Below are positions 34,826 through 44,137 of a DNA stretch of 64,000 bases, piece by piece. Source of the DNA: Chitinophaga nivalis (GTDB lineage: Bacteria; Bacteroidota; Bacteroidia; Chitinophagales; Chitinophagaceae); contig NZ_JAPDNR010000001.1 in NCBI RefSeq assembly GCF_025989125.1, positions 6,436,087 through 6,500,086 on the forward strand. Direction: 5' to 3'. The notes below the pieces were generated by a model that searched no databases, had not been told where the DNA came from, and worked only from the letters and a program-made list of their open reading frames with translations. The translations under genes were made by a program, and so were the position numbers. Within the stretch, counting starts at the first letter, position 1. Every line of letters begins with the position of its first letter.

Positions 34826-36049
34826 ATGGAAAATAAGATACACTTAGGACTGATCCGGGAAGAAAAGCAACCATACGATAACCGGGTAGCTTTCAACCCC
34901 AAACAATGCCAGTGGATCATGCAGCATTATCCACAGGTGCAGATATATGTACAACCCTCCTCCCACCGGTGTTTCCGGGATGAAGAATACCAAAGGGCCG
35001 GCATACCGCTCCAGGAGGATCTCTCCCACTGCTCCCTGTTGCTTGGTATCAAAGAAGTACCGGCAGATAAACTGATGGCCGGCAAAACCTATCTGTTCTT
35101 TAGCCATACTAAAAAAAAGCAGCCGCATAACCGGCATATGCTGCAAACCATCCTGGAAAAAAAGATTACCCTGATTGACTACGAATGCCTCGTTCATCCG
35201 GACGGACAGCGTATCCTGGGCTTTGGCTTTTTTGCCGGCGTAGTGGGCGCGCATAACGGTCTGCAGGCCTTTGGCAGGAAAACCGGCAGTTTTACCCTCC
35301 AGCCCGTACATACCTGCCACGACTTCCAGGAACTGATTGCGCAATACTTCGGCATCAAACTGCCACCGATGAAAATCGTGCTGACCGGATCGGGCCGCGT
35401 AGCAGCCGGCGTACTGGAAATTATGGGCCTGCTGGGTATCAAATACCTCCCACCGGAAGAATACCTCGTTAATCAATATACCTATCCCGTATATACGCAG
35501 TTGAAAGCGGGAGAACTCTATCTCCGTAAAAACGATAAAAGCTATAGCAGGGCAGACTTCCACGCCCATCCGGAACAATATGAATGCAGGTTCCTACCGT
35601 ATGTAACGGTAAGTGATGTGCTGATGAATGGCATCTATTGGGACCACAATATTCCGCCCCTGTTTACGCCTGCCGACCTGCGTAAAGATAATTTCCGGCT
35701 GCAGGTGATTGCCGATATCACAGATGATACCCACGGGTCTGTTCCCTGCAACCTGGGCGATAGTACCATTGAAGATCCTGTATATGGTGTGGTCAAAGCT
35801 ACGATGACCCAAACAGGGCCTTATCTGCCGGATACGGTGGATATGATGTGTGTCAGCAACCTGCCTAATGAACTGCCCCGCGATGCCTCGCAGTACTTCG
35901 GCGATCAGCTGATGAAATATGTATTTGAAGCATTATTACAACCACCGGATGACATGATTACCATGGCCACCATTGCCCGGGAGGGGCAGCTGACAGAAAG
36001 ATTTTCCTATCTCACAGATTATGTAAATGAAGCTACCTCAGAGATATAA
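34826..36049 (+). CDS. Saccharopine/alanine dehydrogenase-like NAD(P)-dependent oxidoreductase
   Basis: The 407 residues begin with an alanine dehydrogenase/PNT-type N-terminal domain (HLGLIREEKQPYDNRVAFNP, YLFFSHTKKKQPHN). The segment GFGFFAGVVGAHNGLQAFGRK near 132-152 is characteristic of saccharopine dehydrogenases. The Rossmann loop is VLTGSGRVAAGVLEIMGLLG near 183-202. The C-terminal part includes ADITDDTHGSVPCN. The likely reaction is NAD-dependent oxidation at a secondary amine, as in lysine metabolism. Its last 12 bases overlap the 3' end of trmN6 on the other strand, without a terminator hairpin. Confidence 0.85.
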   Translation: MENKIHLGLIREEKQPYDNRVAFNPKQCQWIMQHYPQVQIYVQPSSHRCFRDEEYQRAGIPLQEDLSHCSLLLGIKEVPADKLMAGKTYLFFSHTKKKQPHNRHMLQTILEKKITLIDYECLVHPDGQRILGFGFFAGVVGAHNGLQAFGRKTGSFTLQPVHTCHDFQELIAQYFGIKLPPMKIVLTGSGRVAAGVLEIMGLLGIKYLPPEEYLVNQYTYPVYTQLKAGELYLRKNDKSYSRADFHAHPEQYECRFLPYVTVSDVLMNGIYWDHNIPPLFTPADLRKDNFRLQVIADITDDTHGSVPCNLGDSTIEDPVYGVVKATMTQTGPYLPDTVDMMCVSNLPNELPRDASQYFGDQLMKYVFEALLQPPDDMITMATIAREGQLTERFSYLTDYVNEATSEI

Positions 36050-36760
36050 ATAATAGGGCTGCAACAAATCGACAAACGCAGTCGTATATACGTTGCCGGT
36101 GTCATAGATCGCCAGTTCAGATGTGGTGAGCGGCTGCGGTGTTTTTCCGAAGATACCGACTGTCCGGAAAAAACCATGTTGTACACTTTGCCGGATATAT
36201 ACAACATCCTGCAAATAATATCCAGCCGTCAAAGCCAGGTCTTGAAAGGTTTCAAACTGTATATAGGGTAACAATACGGATACCTGTCCGTCTGGCAACA
36301 ACAGCCGGTCGATAGCTGCCAGCAGTTCGCGGTAGCTGAGACTGGTGGCGTGCATAGCCTGGTCTTTCTGTGCCTGTCCGCTTTTCAGGGCTGTTTCGTA
36401 AAATGGCGGATTGGTGATGATAAAATCATAAGGCGTGGCAGGTACCATTTTTCGTATATCCTGCTGGGTTAGTTGCAAGCGGCCGGCCCAGGGAGACGCG
36501 CTAAAATTAGCAGTCGCCTGCTGCGCTGCCGCCGGGTCCAGCTCTACGGCAGTAATGCCTGCGCTAAGCTGTTGCGCCAGCATCAGGCTCAGTAAGCCGG
36601 TACCGGCACCTATATCCAGTATAGCCGGTACCGTTAGTCGGTGGTTCACCAGGTACCTGGCCGTATAGGCGCCCTGTATACAGGCGTCTGTACATACTTT
36701 CATGGCACATTGTCCCTGATGAACCGTAAACTGCTTAAACTGAAAAAAAGTATTCGCCAT
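36038..36760 (-). CDS. trmN6: tRNA1(Val) (adenine-37-N6)-methyltransferase
   Basis: The start chosen is the ATG at 36760 (MANTFFQFKQFTVHQ), two bases after the stop of the fucosidase gene. The 240-residue class I methyltransferase shows FKQFTVHQGQCAMKVCTDACIQGA at 8-31, which is the TrmN6/YfiC signature. It also has the SAM loop DIGAGTGLLSLMLAQ at 49-63 and the N6-adenine catalytic motif NPPF at 117-120. It modifies A37 of tRNA-Val. Coupling to a fucosidase gene is probably positional only. Confidence 0.93.
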   Translation of the reverse strand: MANTFFQFKQFTVHQGQCAMKVCTDACIQGAYTARYLVNHRLTVPAILDIGAGTGLLSLMLAQQLSAGITAVELDPAAAQQATANFSASPWAGRLQLTQQDIRKMVPATPYDFIITNPPFYETALKSGQAQKDQAMHATSLSYRELLAAIDRLLLPDGQVSVLLPYIQFETFQDLALTAGYYLQDVVYIRQSVQHGFFRTVGIFGKTPQPLTTSELAIYDTGNVYTTAFVDLLQPYYLYL

Positions 36761-36761
36761 A

Positions 36762-38897
36762 TTATTTTGTGTCAATCGCTACCGACAGGTTAGGCATCCG
36801 CAGGTGACGGTGTACAGACACCGGGTGCGCCTGACGGATCTCACAGGTCTGTGTTTTCGCGCCCCCCTCCGTATGGATGGTCAACGGCTGCGTATACATC
36901 ACCTGAGATACATTACGCTGAATAGCCCATGGTGATTGTTTCGCAAACCGGTTGTAAAACTTCACCAGCAACTGGTTCTTACCTTGTTTAAAGGATAACA
37001 GCAGTACTTCCGATTGGGTAGCGCCGCGTTCCGGATTATTATGAATCGTTTGTTCTTCGCCATTCAGGTATACGGCAATGCCATCTCCACTGGTAAAGCC
37101 TACCAGATAGCTGCCCGCCTGCGGCGCTGTTATTTCCTGTAACATATACCAGGCTTTGTCATGACCCGCATCAAAGGTATGCGTCTCATCATTTTTCCAC
37201 TCCGGATGTTGTTGCCAGGTAGTAGCTTTTACATCTGTCCACGGACGGGTTACATCAATATCTTTCAACGAGCCGGCAACGCCATCAATACCTCCGCGGA
37301 AAGGACCTGCCGCATAGATTGGTCCCCACTGCAGACTAGCCGGATTATTCTGTAACGTATAGGCAGTACCGTTATTGAGCAATACTTCTTCTGTACGCCC
37401 GTTGAGTGTCAGGAGTATACTCCTTCCTTTTTCAGCTTCGCTATAGGTTAGTTTCAACGCGGCAGAACGGGGAGTTGTAAAGGCCCAACGATTACCCACC
37501 CGACTACGGTAATAACTGTTATAGTCGATACCGGAGAAGCTGAATAACGGCGTAGCGTTATGCTGGTTCAGCACCCGGGCATTCGCTAAAAGATGTATAG
37601 GGGTAATATTTACCGCTTCTTTAAAACGCAGCGCCAGTACAGTAATTTGTTTGCTGGTGGTACGGAAACCTGCCGGCAGCCGCACCGTAGTACCAGTAGC
37701 TGTTTGCCGGATATCGCACTGCAGTTTTTTACCATTGTCCAGGATGGTGATACCGCTTATTTTGTTATGTAATCCTGGCAGGTCAATCACGCCATTTTCA
37801 GGTGCTTGCAGCAGATGCAGGAATAAGGTACCTGGTTTGGCGGTTACTTCGCCCCAGGTAAAAGTGGTATCAAACGGATTGGCGGCGGCGCCGTAAATAG
37901 CATCGCCATTACGTTTCAGCCATTGGCCATTCAGCAGCAACACTTCTTTTTCAAAATCCACCACACTCCCATCGCCACGCGGTCCTATGTTCAGCAGGTA
38001 ATTACCGCCGCGGCTCACTACTTTTATCAATCCGGTTAACTTCTCATAGGCTTTATCGGCAGCGGGGCCATGTTCCTGCCAGCTGCGATAGCCCCAGGTT
38101 TCATCATATACCGAAGCCGGTGTTTGCCACGGAGCAGCAATTTTGTAATCCGGATACTGGTTATCTCCCATCACACAGAAATCACCGGCATCATTGCCCA
38201 AACGGCCACTTACCATACAACCCGGCTGCAGCTGATGTACCAGCTCCGCCAGTTCATTGCTTTGCTGCGCGGTGAGGGAGCCCATGTCAAACCAGATTTC
38301 AGATACCGGACCATAATGCGTCAGCAATTCTGTTACCTGTTCTTTATTAAATTGATGATGTTCCGGTGTGATTGGATCGCTGTTGCTGCTCGAAATCGGA
38401 TAAGCCTGTGGAAAATGCCAGTCGATCAGGGAAAAATACAAACCGAATTTCAAACCATGCCGTTTACAGGCATCTGCCAGTTCTTTCAGCACATCCCGTT
38501 TAAATGGGGTGGCATCCACCACATTATAATCGGTATAGGCAGAGTGGAACATACAAAATCCATCATGGTGTTTGGAAGTCATCACCACCGATTTCATACC
38601 GGCTGCTTTGGCCAGCAATACAATGGAGTCGGCATTCCACAGCTCCGGCCGGAAACGGTTGGCAACCGCGCCATATACGTCGCTGTAAATACCCGCATGG
38701 GATTGTATCTGTTCACTATAGCCACGGGTAACGGGTTTACCGTCCCATACGCCGCCCAGGGTGGAATAGATCGCGCCCCAGTGAATGAACATGGAATACT
38801 TCTGATTTTTCCAGTCGGTACGCGCCTGGGTTTCCTGTGCATAGCCTGATTCCAGCACAGCCAGCAAACCTATCAACACGATAAATATCTTCTTCAT
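36762..38897 (-). CDS. Alpha-L-fucosidase, GH29, with C-terminal accessory domains
   Basis: The 711-residue protein has a signal peptide (MKKIFIVLIGLLAVLESGYAQ). The GH29 barrel covers about 25-345: MFIHWGAIYSTLGG at 36-49, MTSKHHDGFCMFHS at 106-119 and the nucleophile Asp204 in SEIWFDMGS. The C-terminal half is beta-rich, with a sandwich near 345-420 and a jelly-roll-like region near 560-690 (YLVGFTSGDGIAVYLNGEEQ) that looks PA14- or CBM-like. It removes fucose from glycans, probably in the periplasm. Confidence 0.93.
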   Translation of the reverse strand: MKKIFIVLIGLLAVLESGYAQETQARTDWKNQKYSMFIHWGAIYSTLGGVWDGKPVTRGYSEQIQSHAGIYSDVYGAVANRFRPELWNADSIVLLAKAAGMKSVVMTSKHHDGFCMFHSAYTDYNVVDATPFKRDVLKELADACKRHGLKFGLYFSLIDWHFPQAYPISSSNSDPITPEHHQFNKEQVTELLTHYGPVSEIWFDMGSLTAQQSNELAELVHQLQPGCMVSGRLGNDAGDFCVMGDNQYPDYKIAAPWQTPASVYDETWGYRSWQEHGPAADKAYEKLTGLIKVVSRGGNYLLNIGPRGDGSVVDFEKEVLLLNGQWLKRNGDAIYGAAANPFDTTFTWGEVTAKPGTLFLHLLQAPENGVIDLPGLHNKISGITILDNGKKLQCDIRQTATGTTVRLPAGFRTTSKQITVLALRFKEAVNITPIHLLANARVLNQHNATPLFSFSGIDYNSYYRSRVGNRWAFTTPRSAALKLTYSEAEKGRSILLTLNGRTEEVLLNNGTAYTLQNNPASLQWGPIYAAGPFRGGIDGVAGSLKDIDVTRPWTDVKATTWQQHPEWKNDETHTFDAGHDKAWYMLQEITAPQAGSYLVGFTSGDGIAVYLNGEEQTIHNNPERGATQSEVLLLSFKQGKNQLLVKFYNRFAKQSPWAIQRNVSQVMYTQPLTIHTEGGAKTQTCEIRQAHPVSVHRHLRMPNLSVAIDTK

Positions 38898-38997
38898 AAA
38901 CTAAATTGGAATTTCAAGAAAGGGATAAATCTAGTCCTATTACCTGACGGACAGGCATAGTAAATTATCATTTATTACATTGAAATTATCGGTCTGT

Positions 38998-40002
38998 TTA
39001 AAATACCGCCCGGGCGCTGGGTACTGCATCCAGGGAAACAAATTCGCCGGCCAGGTATTTATAATAAGCCGTGATGGCAATCATGCCGGCATTATCGGTA
39101 CAATATTCAAACCGGGGAATAAAAGTACGCCAGTTATGTTTGGCGCCATAGGTTGCCAACGCACTGCGCAGACCACTGTTGGCACTTACACCGCCGGCAA
39201 TGGCAATATCCCGGATGCCGGTTTCCTGAGAAGCCTTTACCAGCTTATTCAGCAGGATACTGACAATACGTTGCTGAATAGAAGCACAGATATCAGGCAG
39301 ATGTTGGGAGATAAATGCCGGATCTTTCTGCTGATTCTCCTGGATAAAATACAGAATCGCTGTTTTTAATCCGCTGAAACTAAAGTTCAGATCGGGTATA
39401 CGGGGTTCCGGAAATTTAAAGCGGGTAGCATCTCCTTCTTTCGCATATTTATCTATCAAAGGTCCGCCGGGATAAGGCAGCCCCAGTAACTTGGCGCTTT
39501 TATCGAAGGCCTCTCCGGCTGCATCGTCGAGGGTTTCGCCGATCACCCGCATCTGCAGCGGACTTTCACACAATACAATTTGCGTGTGCCCACCTGATAC
39601 GGTCAAACAAAGGAAAGGGAAATCCGGTTTGGGGTCGTCAATAAAATTAGCCAGCACGTGTGCCTGCATGTGATGTACACCAATCAGGGGTATATTTAGA
39701 GCCATTGCCATGGATTTGGCAAAACAGCTGCCTACCAGCAAAGAGCCGATCAGGCCGGGAGACTGGGTAAATGCAATCGCACTCAGCTCTTCCTGTTTCA
39801 CACCTGCTGCACGCAGGGCAATATCCACTACCGGTACAATATTCTCCTGGTGCGCGCGGGAAGCCAGTTCCGGAATGACGCCCCCATACTGTTCATGCAC
39901 GGATTGATTGGCAATGTGATTGGAGAGAATTTTCCCATCCACAAGTACCGCTGCTCCTGTATCATCACAGGATGATTCTATAGCTAAAATTCTGACAGAC
40001 AT
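38998..40002 (-). CDS. tsaD: tRNA N6-adenosine threonylcarbamoyltransferase
   Basis: The start is the ATG at 40002 (MSVRILAIESSCDDTGAAV), giving 334 residues, the normal length. Family motifs are ESSCDDT near 8-14, GGVIPELASRAHQ, QSPGLIGSLLVG and the metal-binding HHMQAH (HxxxH) near 111-116. Also present are SGGHTQI and GGVSANSGLR near the C-terminus. TsaD makes the t6A modification at position 37 of ANN-decoding tRNAs. It has its own promoter element six bases before the start. Confidence 0.97.
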   Translation of the reverse strand: MSVRILAIESSCDDTGAAVLVDGKILSNHIANQSVHEQYGGVIPELASRAHQENIVPVVDIALRAAGVKQEELSAIAFTQSPGLIGSLLVGSCFAKSMAMALNIPLIGVHHMQAHVLANFIDDPKPDFPFLCLTVSGGHTQIVLCESPLQMRVIGETLDDAAGEAFDKSAKLLGLPYPGGPLIDKYAKEGDATRFKFPEPRIPDLNFSFSGLKTAILYFIQENQQKDPAFISQHLPDICASIQQRIVSILLNKLVKASQETGIRDIAIAGGVSANSGLRSALATYGAKHNWRTFIPRFEYCTDNAGMIAITAYYKYLAGEFVSLDAVPSARAVF

Positions 40003-40008
40003 AAGCTG

Positions 40009-40016
40009 CAAAAATA
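40009..40016 (-). promoter_or_regulatory. -7 element of the tsaD promoter
   Basis: TATTTTTG on the minus strand lies 6 bases before the tsaD ATG and immediately after the T run of the upstream terminator. No -33 TTG was found at the expected place. Confidence 0.5.
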
Positions 40017-40042
40017 AACAAAAAAGGCGGGAATACTCCCGC
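40017..40042 (-). terminator. Terminator of the small lipoprotein gene
   Basis: GGCGGGA at 40025-40031 pairs with TCCCGCC at 40036-40042 around a 4-base loop. On the minus strand a T-rich tail follows, which doubles as the start of the tsaD promoter. Confidence 0.8.
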
Positions 40043-40069
40043 CTGTTCTGCTTGCTGCTGATACAGCCA

Positions 40070-40384
40070 TTATTTTACTTCCTGTATACATTCAATCCGC
40101 ACTGTTTTTCCTCCCATACAAGCGGTCATATGATCTGTTAATTCCGTATAGTCAAATTTCACCTGTTGTCCGGCTTTGAGTGCAAAGCCTGGTGTGGCAA
40201 ATTCCACAGGATTCAGTTGGGTGCCGTCTTTCAGTTCAATCATCAGACCACATCCGTCCAGTGTGCTCATATCTTTCACGACGCCGGCTGTTTTACAGGA
40301 AGCCGCATCGGAAGCGCCATTACCACAGGAAACCAATGCCATACCGGTAACCATAAATGCCATTACTTGTTGTTTCAGATTCAT
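40070..40384 (-). CDS. Small lipoprotein of unknown function
   Basis: The ATG at 40384 gives 104 residues with a lipoprotein signal (MAFMVTGMALVSC, lipid on C20). The mature part has cysteines at 29, 44 and near the C-terminus (ACMGGKTVRIEC) and a small beta pattern (CGLMIELKDGTQLNPVEF, QQVKFDYTEL) similar to short OB-like or copper-resistance lipoproteins. The family is not recognised with confidence. It follows the ABC permease by 62 bases and ends at a terminator. Confidence 0.65.
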   Translation of the reverse strand: MNLKQQVMAFMVTGMALVSCGNGASDAASCKTAGVVKDMSTLDGCGLMIELKDGTQLNPVEFATPGFALKAGQQVKFDYTELTDHMTACMGGKTVRIECIQEVK

Positions 40385-40446
40385 ATTAGATAAATTTGCA
40401 TCTAAAACGTACCTGTCCGTCAAATGTTACAGCCTCCCTATTGGGA

Positions 40447-41700
40447 TTATTTACTGCGTATAGCCACCACCGGATCCAGCTTACTGGCGGAATAGGCAGG
40501 TATAAATCCGGCCAACAGGCCTACTATCGCGGAAATGCTCAGTCCCCGGATCATATTTTCCGTAGATAATATCAACTGGAAAGACCCTGCCGAATTCACC
40601 ACAAGGGTGAGGAGATAAACGAACAGTAACCCCAGGGAACCACCGATCAGACAAAGACATACCGCCTCCATCAGGAATTCCATCAGGATAATACCCCGGC
40701 GGGCGCCGATCGCTTTTTTCAACCCGATGATCGCTGTTCTTTCCTTTACGGTGACGAACATAATATTGGCAATACCAAAAGCACCGACTATCAGGGCGAA
40801 GATGGCGATAAAACCGCCTCCTATATTGATAGCGCCAAACATAGAGTTCAGCTGGGCATTGGCGGTACTGATTTCATTCATGGCAAAATCATCCTCTTCC
40901 TGCGGTTTCAACCGGTGCGAAGCACGGAGTACGCCTCTCAGCTCATCGCGCAGCTGGTCCATGGAAGCTGTGGGAGCGGCTTTCACCAGGATGTAGGGAG
41001 AGCCGGACAGGCGTTCGTCTACCAGGGTACGGGCAAAACGGTAGGGCAATATCATGGCGTTATCATAACTTAATCCGCCAATCATGCTCTCTCCTTTTTT
41101 CTTGAGTACGCCCACGATTTTAGTATCGCGGCCGGCTACCCGCACTATTTTCCCCAGGGCTGCTTCCCCGGAGCCAAACAGGCCATCCCATACATTCGCG
41201 CCGATGATACCTACGTTGGTACCACTGTTGCTTTCACTGTTGACGAAATAGCGGCCATATATAATCTGTAACTGCTGTATCTGATCAAAGTCCTGTGTGG
41301 CAGCCATCATGGTAACGCCTTCCATATAATCGTCTCCGTATTCCACTCTTTTACCGGAAACATCAAAGTTAAAGGAGGAAAGCTTGGAGCTTTTTACCTT
41401 CTCCTGTATAATTCTGAGGTCTTTGTAGGCCGGCTCCGGACGGTTCATATATTTCCACCACGGGTACTCCCCGTCGCCTCCCCACGGCCATTTCTGCACA
41501 TAAATAACGTCTTCTCCGAGGGCGGCAAGGTCTTTTCTGATATTCCGTTCCAGGCTGTTGGTAAGGGTAAATACGGCGATAATACAAAAGATACCAATGG
41601 TAATACCTAACAATGAGAGGAAAGTCCGCAGCTTGTTCACCCGCAGTTCCTGAATGGCCATCTTCAGACTACTCCATAATATTTTAAGGGTTGCTATCAT
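40447..41700 (-). CDS. ABC transporter permease of the MacB/FtsX family
   Basis: The 417 residues have the MacB layout. A first membrane helix lies near 25-45 (KLRTFLSLLGITIGIFCII), followed by a large periplasmic core (about 50-275) and three more helices near 290-320, 340-375 and 385-410. The typical coupling segment is TVKERTAIIGLKKAIGARRGIILMEF, and the C-terminus is PAYSASKLDPVVAIRSK. The substrate is not known; MacB-type permeases move lipoproteins, peptides or drugs. The ATPase gene is not in the window. Confidence 0.92.
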   Translation of the reverse strand: MIATLKILWSSLKMAIQELRVNKLRTFLSLLGITIGIFCIIAVFTLTNSLERNIRKDLAALGEDVIYVQKWPWGGDGEYPWWKYMNRPEPAYKDLRIIQEKVKSSKLSSFNFDVSGKRVEYGDDYMEGVTMMAATQDFDQIQQLQIIYGRYFVNSESNSGTNVGIIGANVWDGLFGSGEAALGKIVRVAGRDTKIVGVLKKKGESMIGGLSYDNAMILPYRFARTLVDERLSGSPYILVKAAPTASMDQLRDELRGVLRASHRLKPQEEDDFAMNEISTANAQLNSMFGAINIGGGFIAIFALIVGAFGIANIMFVTVKERTAIIGLKKAIGARRGIILMEFLMEAVCLCLIGGSLGLLFVYLLTLVVNSAGSFQLILSTENMIRGLSISAIVGLLAGFIPAYSASKLDPVVAIRSK

Positions 41701-41704
41701 ATTT

Positions 41705-41712
41705 CAAATTTA
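41705..41712 (-). promoter_or_regulatory. -7 element of the ABC permease promoter
   Basis: TAAATTTG on the minus strand lies 4 bases before the ATG at 41700, implying a near-leaderless transcript. Confidence 0.45.
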
Positions 41713-41774
41713 GCGGATTTATATTCACCGGCATTGCCAATAAACACGAAATATAGCCGGACAAAAAATTTAGT

Positions 41775-41782
41775 TACCTTTG
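41775..41782 (+). promoter_or_regulatory. -7 element of the prfC promoter
   Basis: TACCTTTG lies 20 bases before the prfC ATG and matches TAnnTTTG. No clear -33 TTG is seen. Confidence 0.5.
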
Positions 41783-41802
41783 CTGCCATTTTTCGGATAT
41801 TT

Positions 41803-43386
41803 ATGAAGTACGCTAACGAAATCAATAAAAGAAAGTCCTTTGCCATCATCGCTCACCCGGATGCCGGTAAAACCACGCTGACAGAGAAATTCCTCCTCTT
41901 CGGTGGTGCGATCCAGACTGCCGGTGCGGTAAAGTCCAATAAAATAAAAAAACACACCACCTCCGACTTCATGGAAATTGAACGGCAGAGAGGTATCTCC
42001 GTGGCTACCTCCGTGATGACGTTCGAATACCGCGATATACTGGTTAACCTCCTGGATACCCCCGGTCACAAGGACTTTGCGGAAGATACCTACCGTACCC
42101 TTACCGCGGTAGACAGCGTAGTACTGGTGATTGACTGCGTAAAAGGGGTGGAAGAACAAACAGAAAGACTGATGGAGGTGTGCCGCATGCGCGATACTCC
42201 GGTAATCATCTTTGTGAATAAAATGGACCGTGATGGTAAATACCCCTTCGATCTCCTCGATGAACTGGAAGAAAAACTCAGCATCCGGGTAAGACCACTT
42301 AGCTGGCCTATCAACATGGGCAGTGATTTCAAAGGGGTGTATAACCTGTATGATAAAAGCTTTGTGGCCTTCCAGCCCAACAAAAAAGCAACTGATGACG
42401 ACGTAGTACCACTGGCTGACCTGAGCAGCAGCTATGTGGATGAACATTTTAATGCCCGCGATGCCGCCCAGCTGCGTGGTGATGTGGAACTGATCGAAGG
42501 TGTATATGATACTTTCGACAACGAAGCTTACCTTGCCGGTAAACTGGCACCGGTTTTCTTTGGTAGTGCCGTGAACAACTTCGGGGTAAAAGATCTCCTC
42601 GATACTTTCGTAGACATCGCTCCTACTCCCCGCAACCGCCAGAGCAGCACGCGTGAGATTAATGTGCAGGAAGATAAATTCAGCGGCTTCATCTTTAAAA
42701 TCCACGCGAACCTCGATCCGCGCCACCGCGACCGTATTGCGTTCCTGCGGGTATGCTCCGGAAAATTTGAACGGAATAAATTCTATCACCACGTTCGTTT
42801 AGACAAAGATGTACGGTTCAGTAACCCTTACAGCTTTCTGGCGCGTGAAAAAAATATCGTAGATGATGCCTATCCCGGCGACGTGGTAGGTTTGTTCGAT
42901 ACCGGCAACTTCAAAATCGGTGATACCCTCACGGAAGGAGAAAACTTCTACATGACCGGTATCCCCAGCTTTTCTCCGGAACTGTTTAAGGAACTGGTCA
43001 ACAAAGACCCGATGAAAACCAAACAGCTGGAAAAAGGTATCCGGCAGCTGACCGATGAAGGGGTGGCGCAGCTCTTTACCCAGCATGGCGGCAACCGGAA
43101 GATCATTGGCTGTGTGGGCGACCTCCAGTTTGAAGTAATCCAGTACCGCCTGTTACAGGAATATGGTGCGGCCTGTCAGTTTAATACACTCCCCTTCTAT
43201 AAAGCCTGCTGGCTCACCGGCCCGAAAGACAAAATAGAAGACTTCATCCGTTTTAAATCTTCCAACATCGTAGAAGATAAGGATGGCCACCTGGTATACC
43301 TGGCGCAGTCCGAATGGTACCTCAATACAGAAAGAACCAACAACCCGGATATTGAATTCCATTTCACTTCCGAAATACATAAATAA
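41803..43386 (+). CDS. prfC: Peptide chain release factor 3
   Basis: The start is the ATG at 41803 (MKYANEINKRKSFAIIAHPD); the frame upstream overlaps the promoter. The 527 residues are the usual RF3 length. GTPase motifs are HPDAGKTTLTEKF (G1) near 19-31, RGISVATSVMTF (G2), DTPGHKDF (G3) and NKMDRD (G4). The C-terminal domains include FVDIAPTPRNRQ and GVVGLFDTGNFKIGDTLTEG-like translation-factor sequences. RF3 recycles RF1 and RF2 from the ribosome after termination. Confidence 0.97.
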   Translation: MKYANEINKRKSFAIIAHPDAGKTTLTEKFLLFGGAIQTAGAVKSNKIKKHTTSDFMEIERQRGISVATSVMTFEYRDILVNLLDTPGHKDFAEDTYRTLTAVDSVVLVIDCVKGVEEQTERLMEVCRMRDTPVIIFVNKMDRDGKYPFDLLDELEEKLSIRVRPLSWPINMGSDFKGVYNLYDKSFVAFQPNKKATDDDVVPLADLSSSYVDEHFNARDAAQLRGDVELIEGVYDTFDNEAYLAGKLAPVFFGSAVNNFGVKDLLDTFVDIAPTPRNRQSSTREINVQEDKFSGFIFKIHANLDPRHRDRIAFLRVCSGKFERNKFYHHVRLDKDVRFSNPYSFLAREKNIVDDAYPGDVVGLFDTGNFKIGDTLTEGENFYMTGIPSFSPELFKELVNKDPMKTKQLEKGIRQLTDEGVAQLFTQHGGNRKIIGCVGDLQFEVIQYRLLQEYGAACQFNTLPFYKACWLTGPKDKIEDFIRFKSSNIVEDKDGHLVYLAQSEWYLNTERTNNPDIEFHFTSEIHK

Positions 43387-43396
43387 ACAACTCATT

Positions 43397-43425
43397 TCCG
43401 GGGGCAGCTGGTAGCTGTCTCCGGA
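43397..43425 (+). terminator. Possible prfC terminator hairpin
   Basis: TCCGG, then CAGCT, pair with AGCTG, then CCGGA, across short bulges, 11 bases after the prfC stop. A T run follows only about 17 bases later, so the call is tentative. Confidence 0.45.
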
Positions 43426-43462
43426 GTATCAACTACGACCACTTTTTTTGCGGTTCCCCTAA

Positions 43463-43497
43463 ACAAAAAAAAGCCGCTTCCTGTGACCAGGTGCGGC
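43463..43497 (-). terminator. Terminator downstream of the DUF6265-like gene
   Basis: GCCGC and CCTG pair with CAGG and GCGGC. On the minus strand the stem is followed by a run of eight T. Confidence 0.75.
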
Positions 43498-43639
43498 ATT
43501 GCTTGTACGACCAACTCAAATTATTGCTTATTGAGAATATTTGATTAGGCTTATTTATCGTGTGTCCATACAAAAGTAAGCAGTGCAATGCCACCCGCTA
43601 TGTCTATTCGGGAAAATGATTTGCGCAATCGGGAAATGA

Positions 43640-44137
43640 TTAATTACCGGATAAGGAATATTGAAAGATATATTCCTCTATAGTGCCGTCCCTGCTGCCT
43701 TCTATGCGGGCATCCAGGTGGCGGGCATCTTTAAAACGATAGGTAATTTTACGGGGGAATGCCTGTTGCAGATCTTCGGCAACAAAGCCAATGGGTTTCA
43801 ATACCCGTACCCGCAGGCGTATAGGCGTTACCGTTTTCTGTCCTTCATAAGCCGGCATAAAATAGATGTCGTTACCACTGCGGGTAAGTTGTATCGACTG
43901 CTGCAATGCACTGTCGGCACCCACTACACGCCAGGTTTTACCCTGCCAGGTAGAGTCATTGGTTTTACGCCATATCTCCACAACATGACTGCTCCGGGTA
44001 GGCATCACCCAGGTACCTTCCAGTTTGTCGAGGTATTTAAAGTCCTGCACCCTTGCCTGCGCGGCAGCCCGAAGGCTGCCGGCTAACAGGATCAATATTA
44101 TCAGGCAACTACTGTTGTACCACTGCTTCGTTGCCAT
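43640..44137 (-). CDS. DUF6265-like secreted protein
   Basis: The 165 residues have a signal peptide (LIILILLAGSLRAAAQ). The mature part starts with a lipocalin-like opening, KLEGTWVMP near 37-45, followed by EIWRKTNDSTWQGKTW. This is the pattern of DUF6265-type proteins, with a beta-barrel-like series of strands (NDIYFMPAYEGQ, PIGFVAEDLQQAFPRKITYRF). Its start codon lies 29 bases inside the end of the UbiD gene, so the two are probably translationally linked. Function unknown. Confidence 0.78.
   Translation of the reverse strand: MATKQWYNSSCLIILILLAGSLRAAAQARVQDFKYLDKLEGTWVMPTRSSHVVEIWRKTNDSTWQGKTWRVVGADSALQQSIQLTRSGNDIYFMPAYEGQKTVTPIRLRVRVLKPIGFVAEDLQQAFPRKITYRFKDARHLDARIEGSRDGTIEEYIFQYSLSGN

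Noticed and set aside
36038..36049. 12-base 3' overlap of convergent genes as a regulatory device
   Set aside because: Short convergent overlaps are common and nothing further supports antisense control.
41770..42792. Minus-strand frame of 340 codons
   Set aside because: It is antisense to prfC, whose GTPase motifs are unmistakable.
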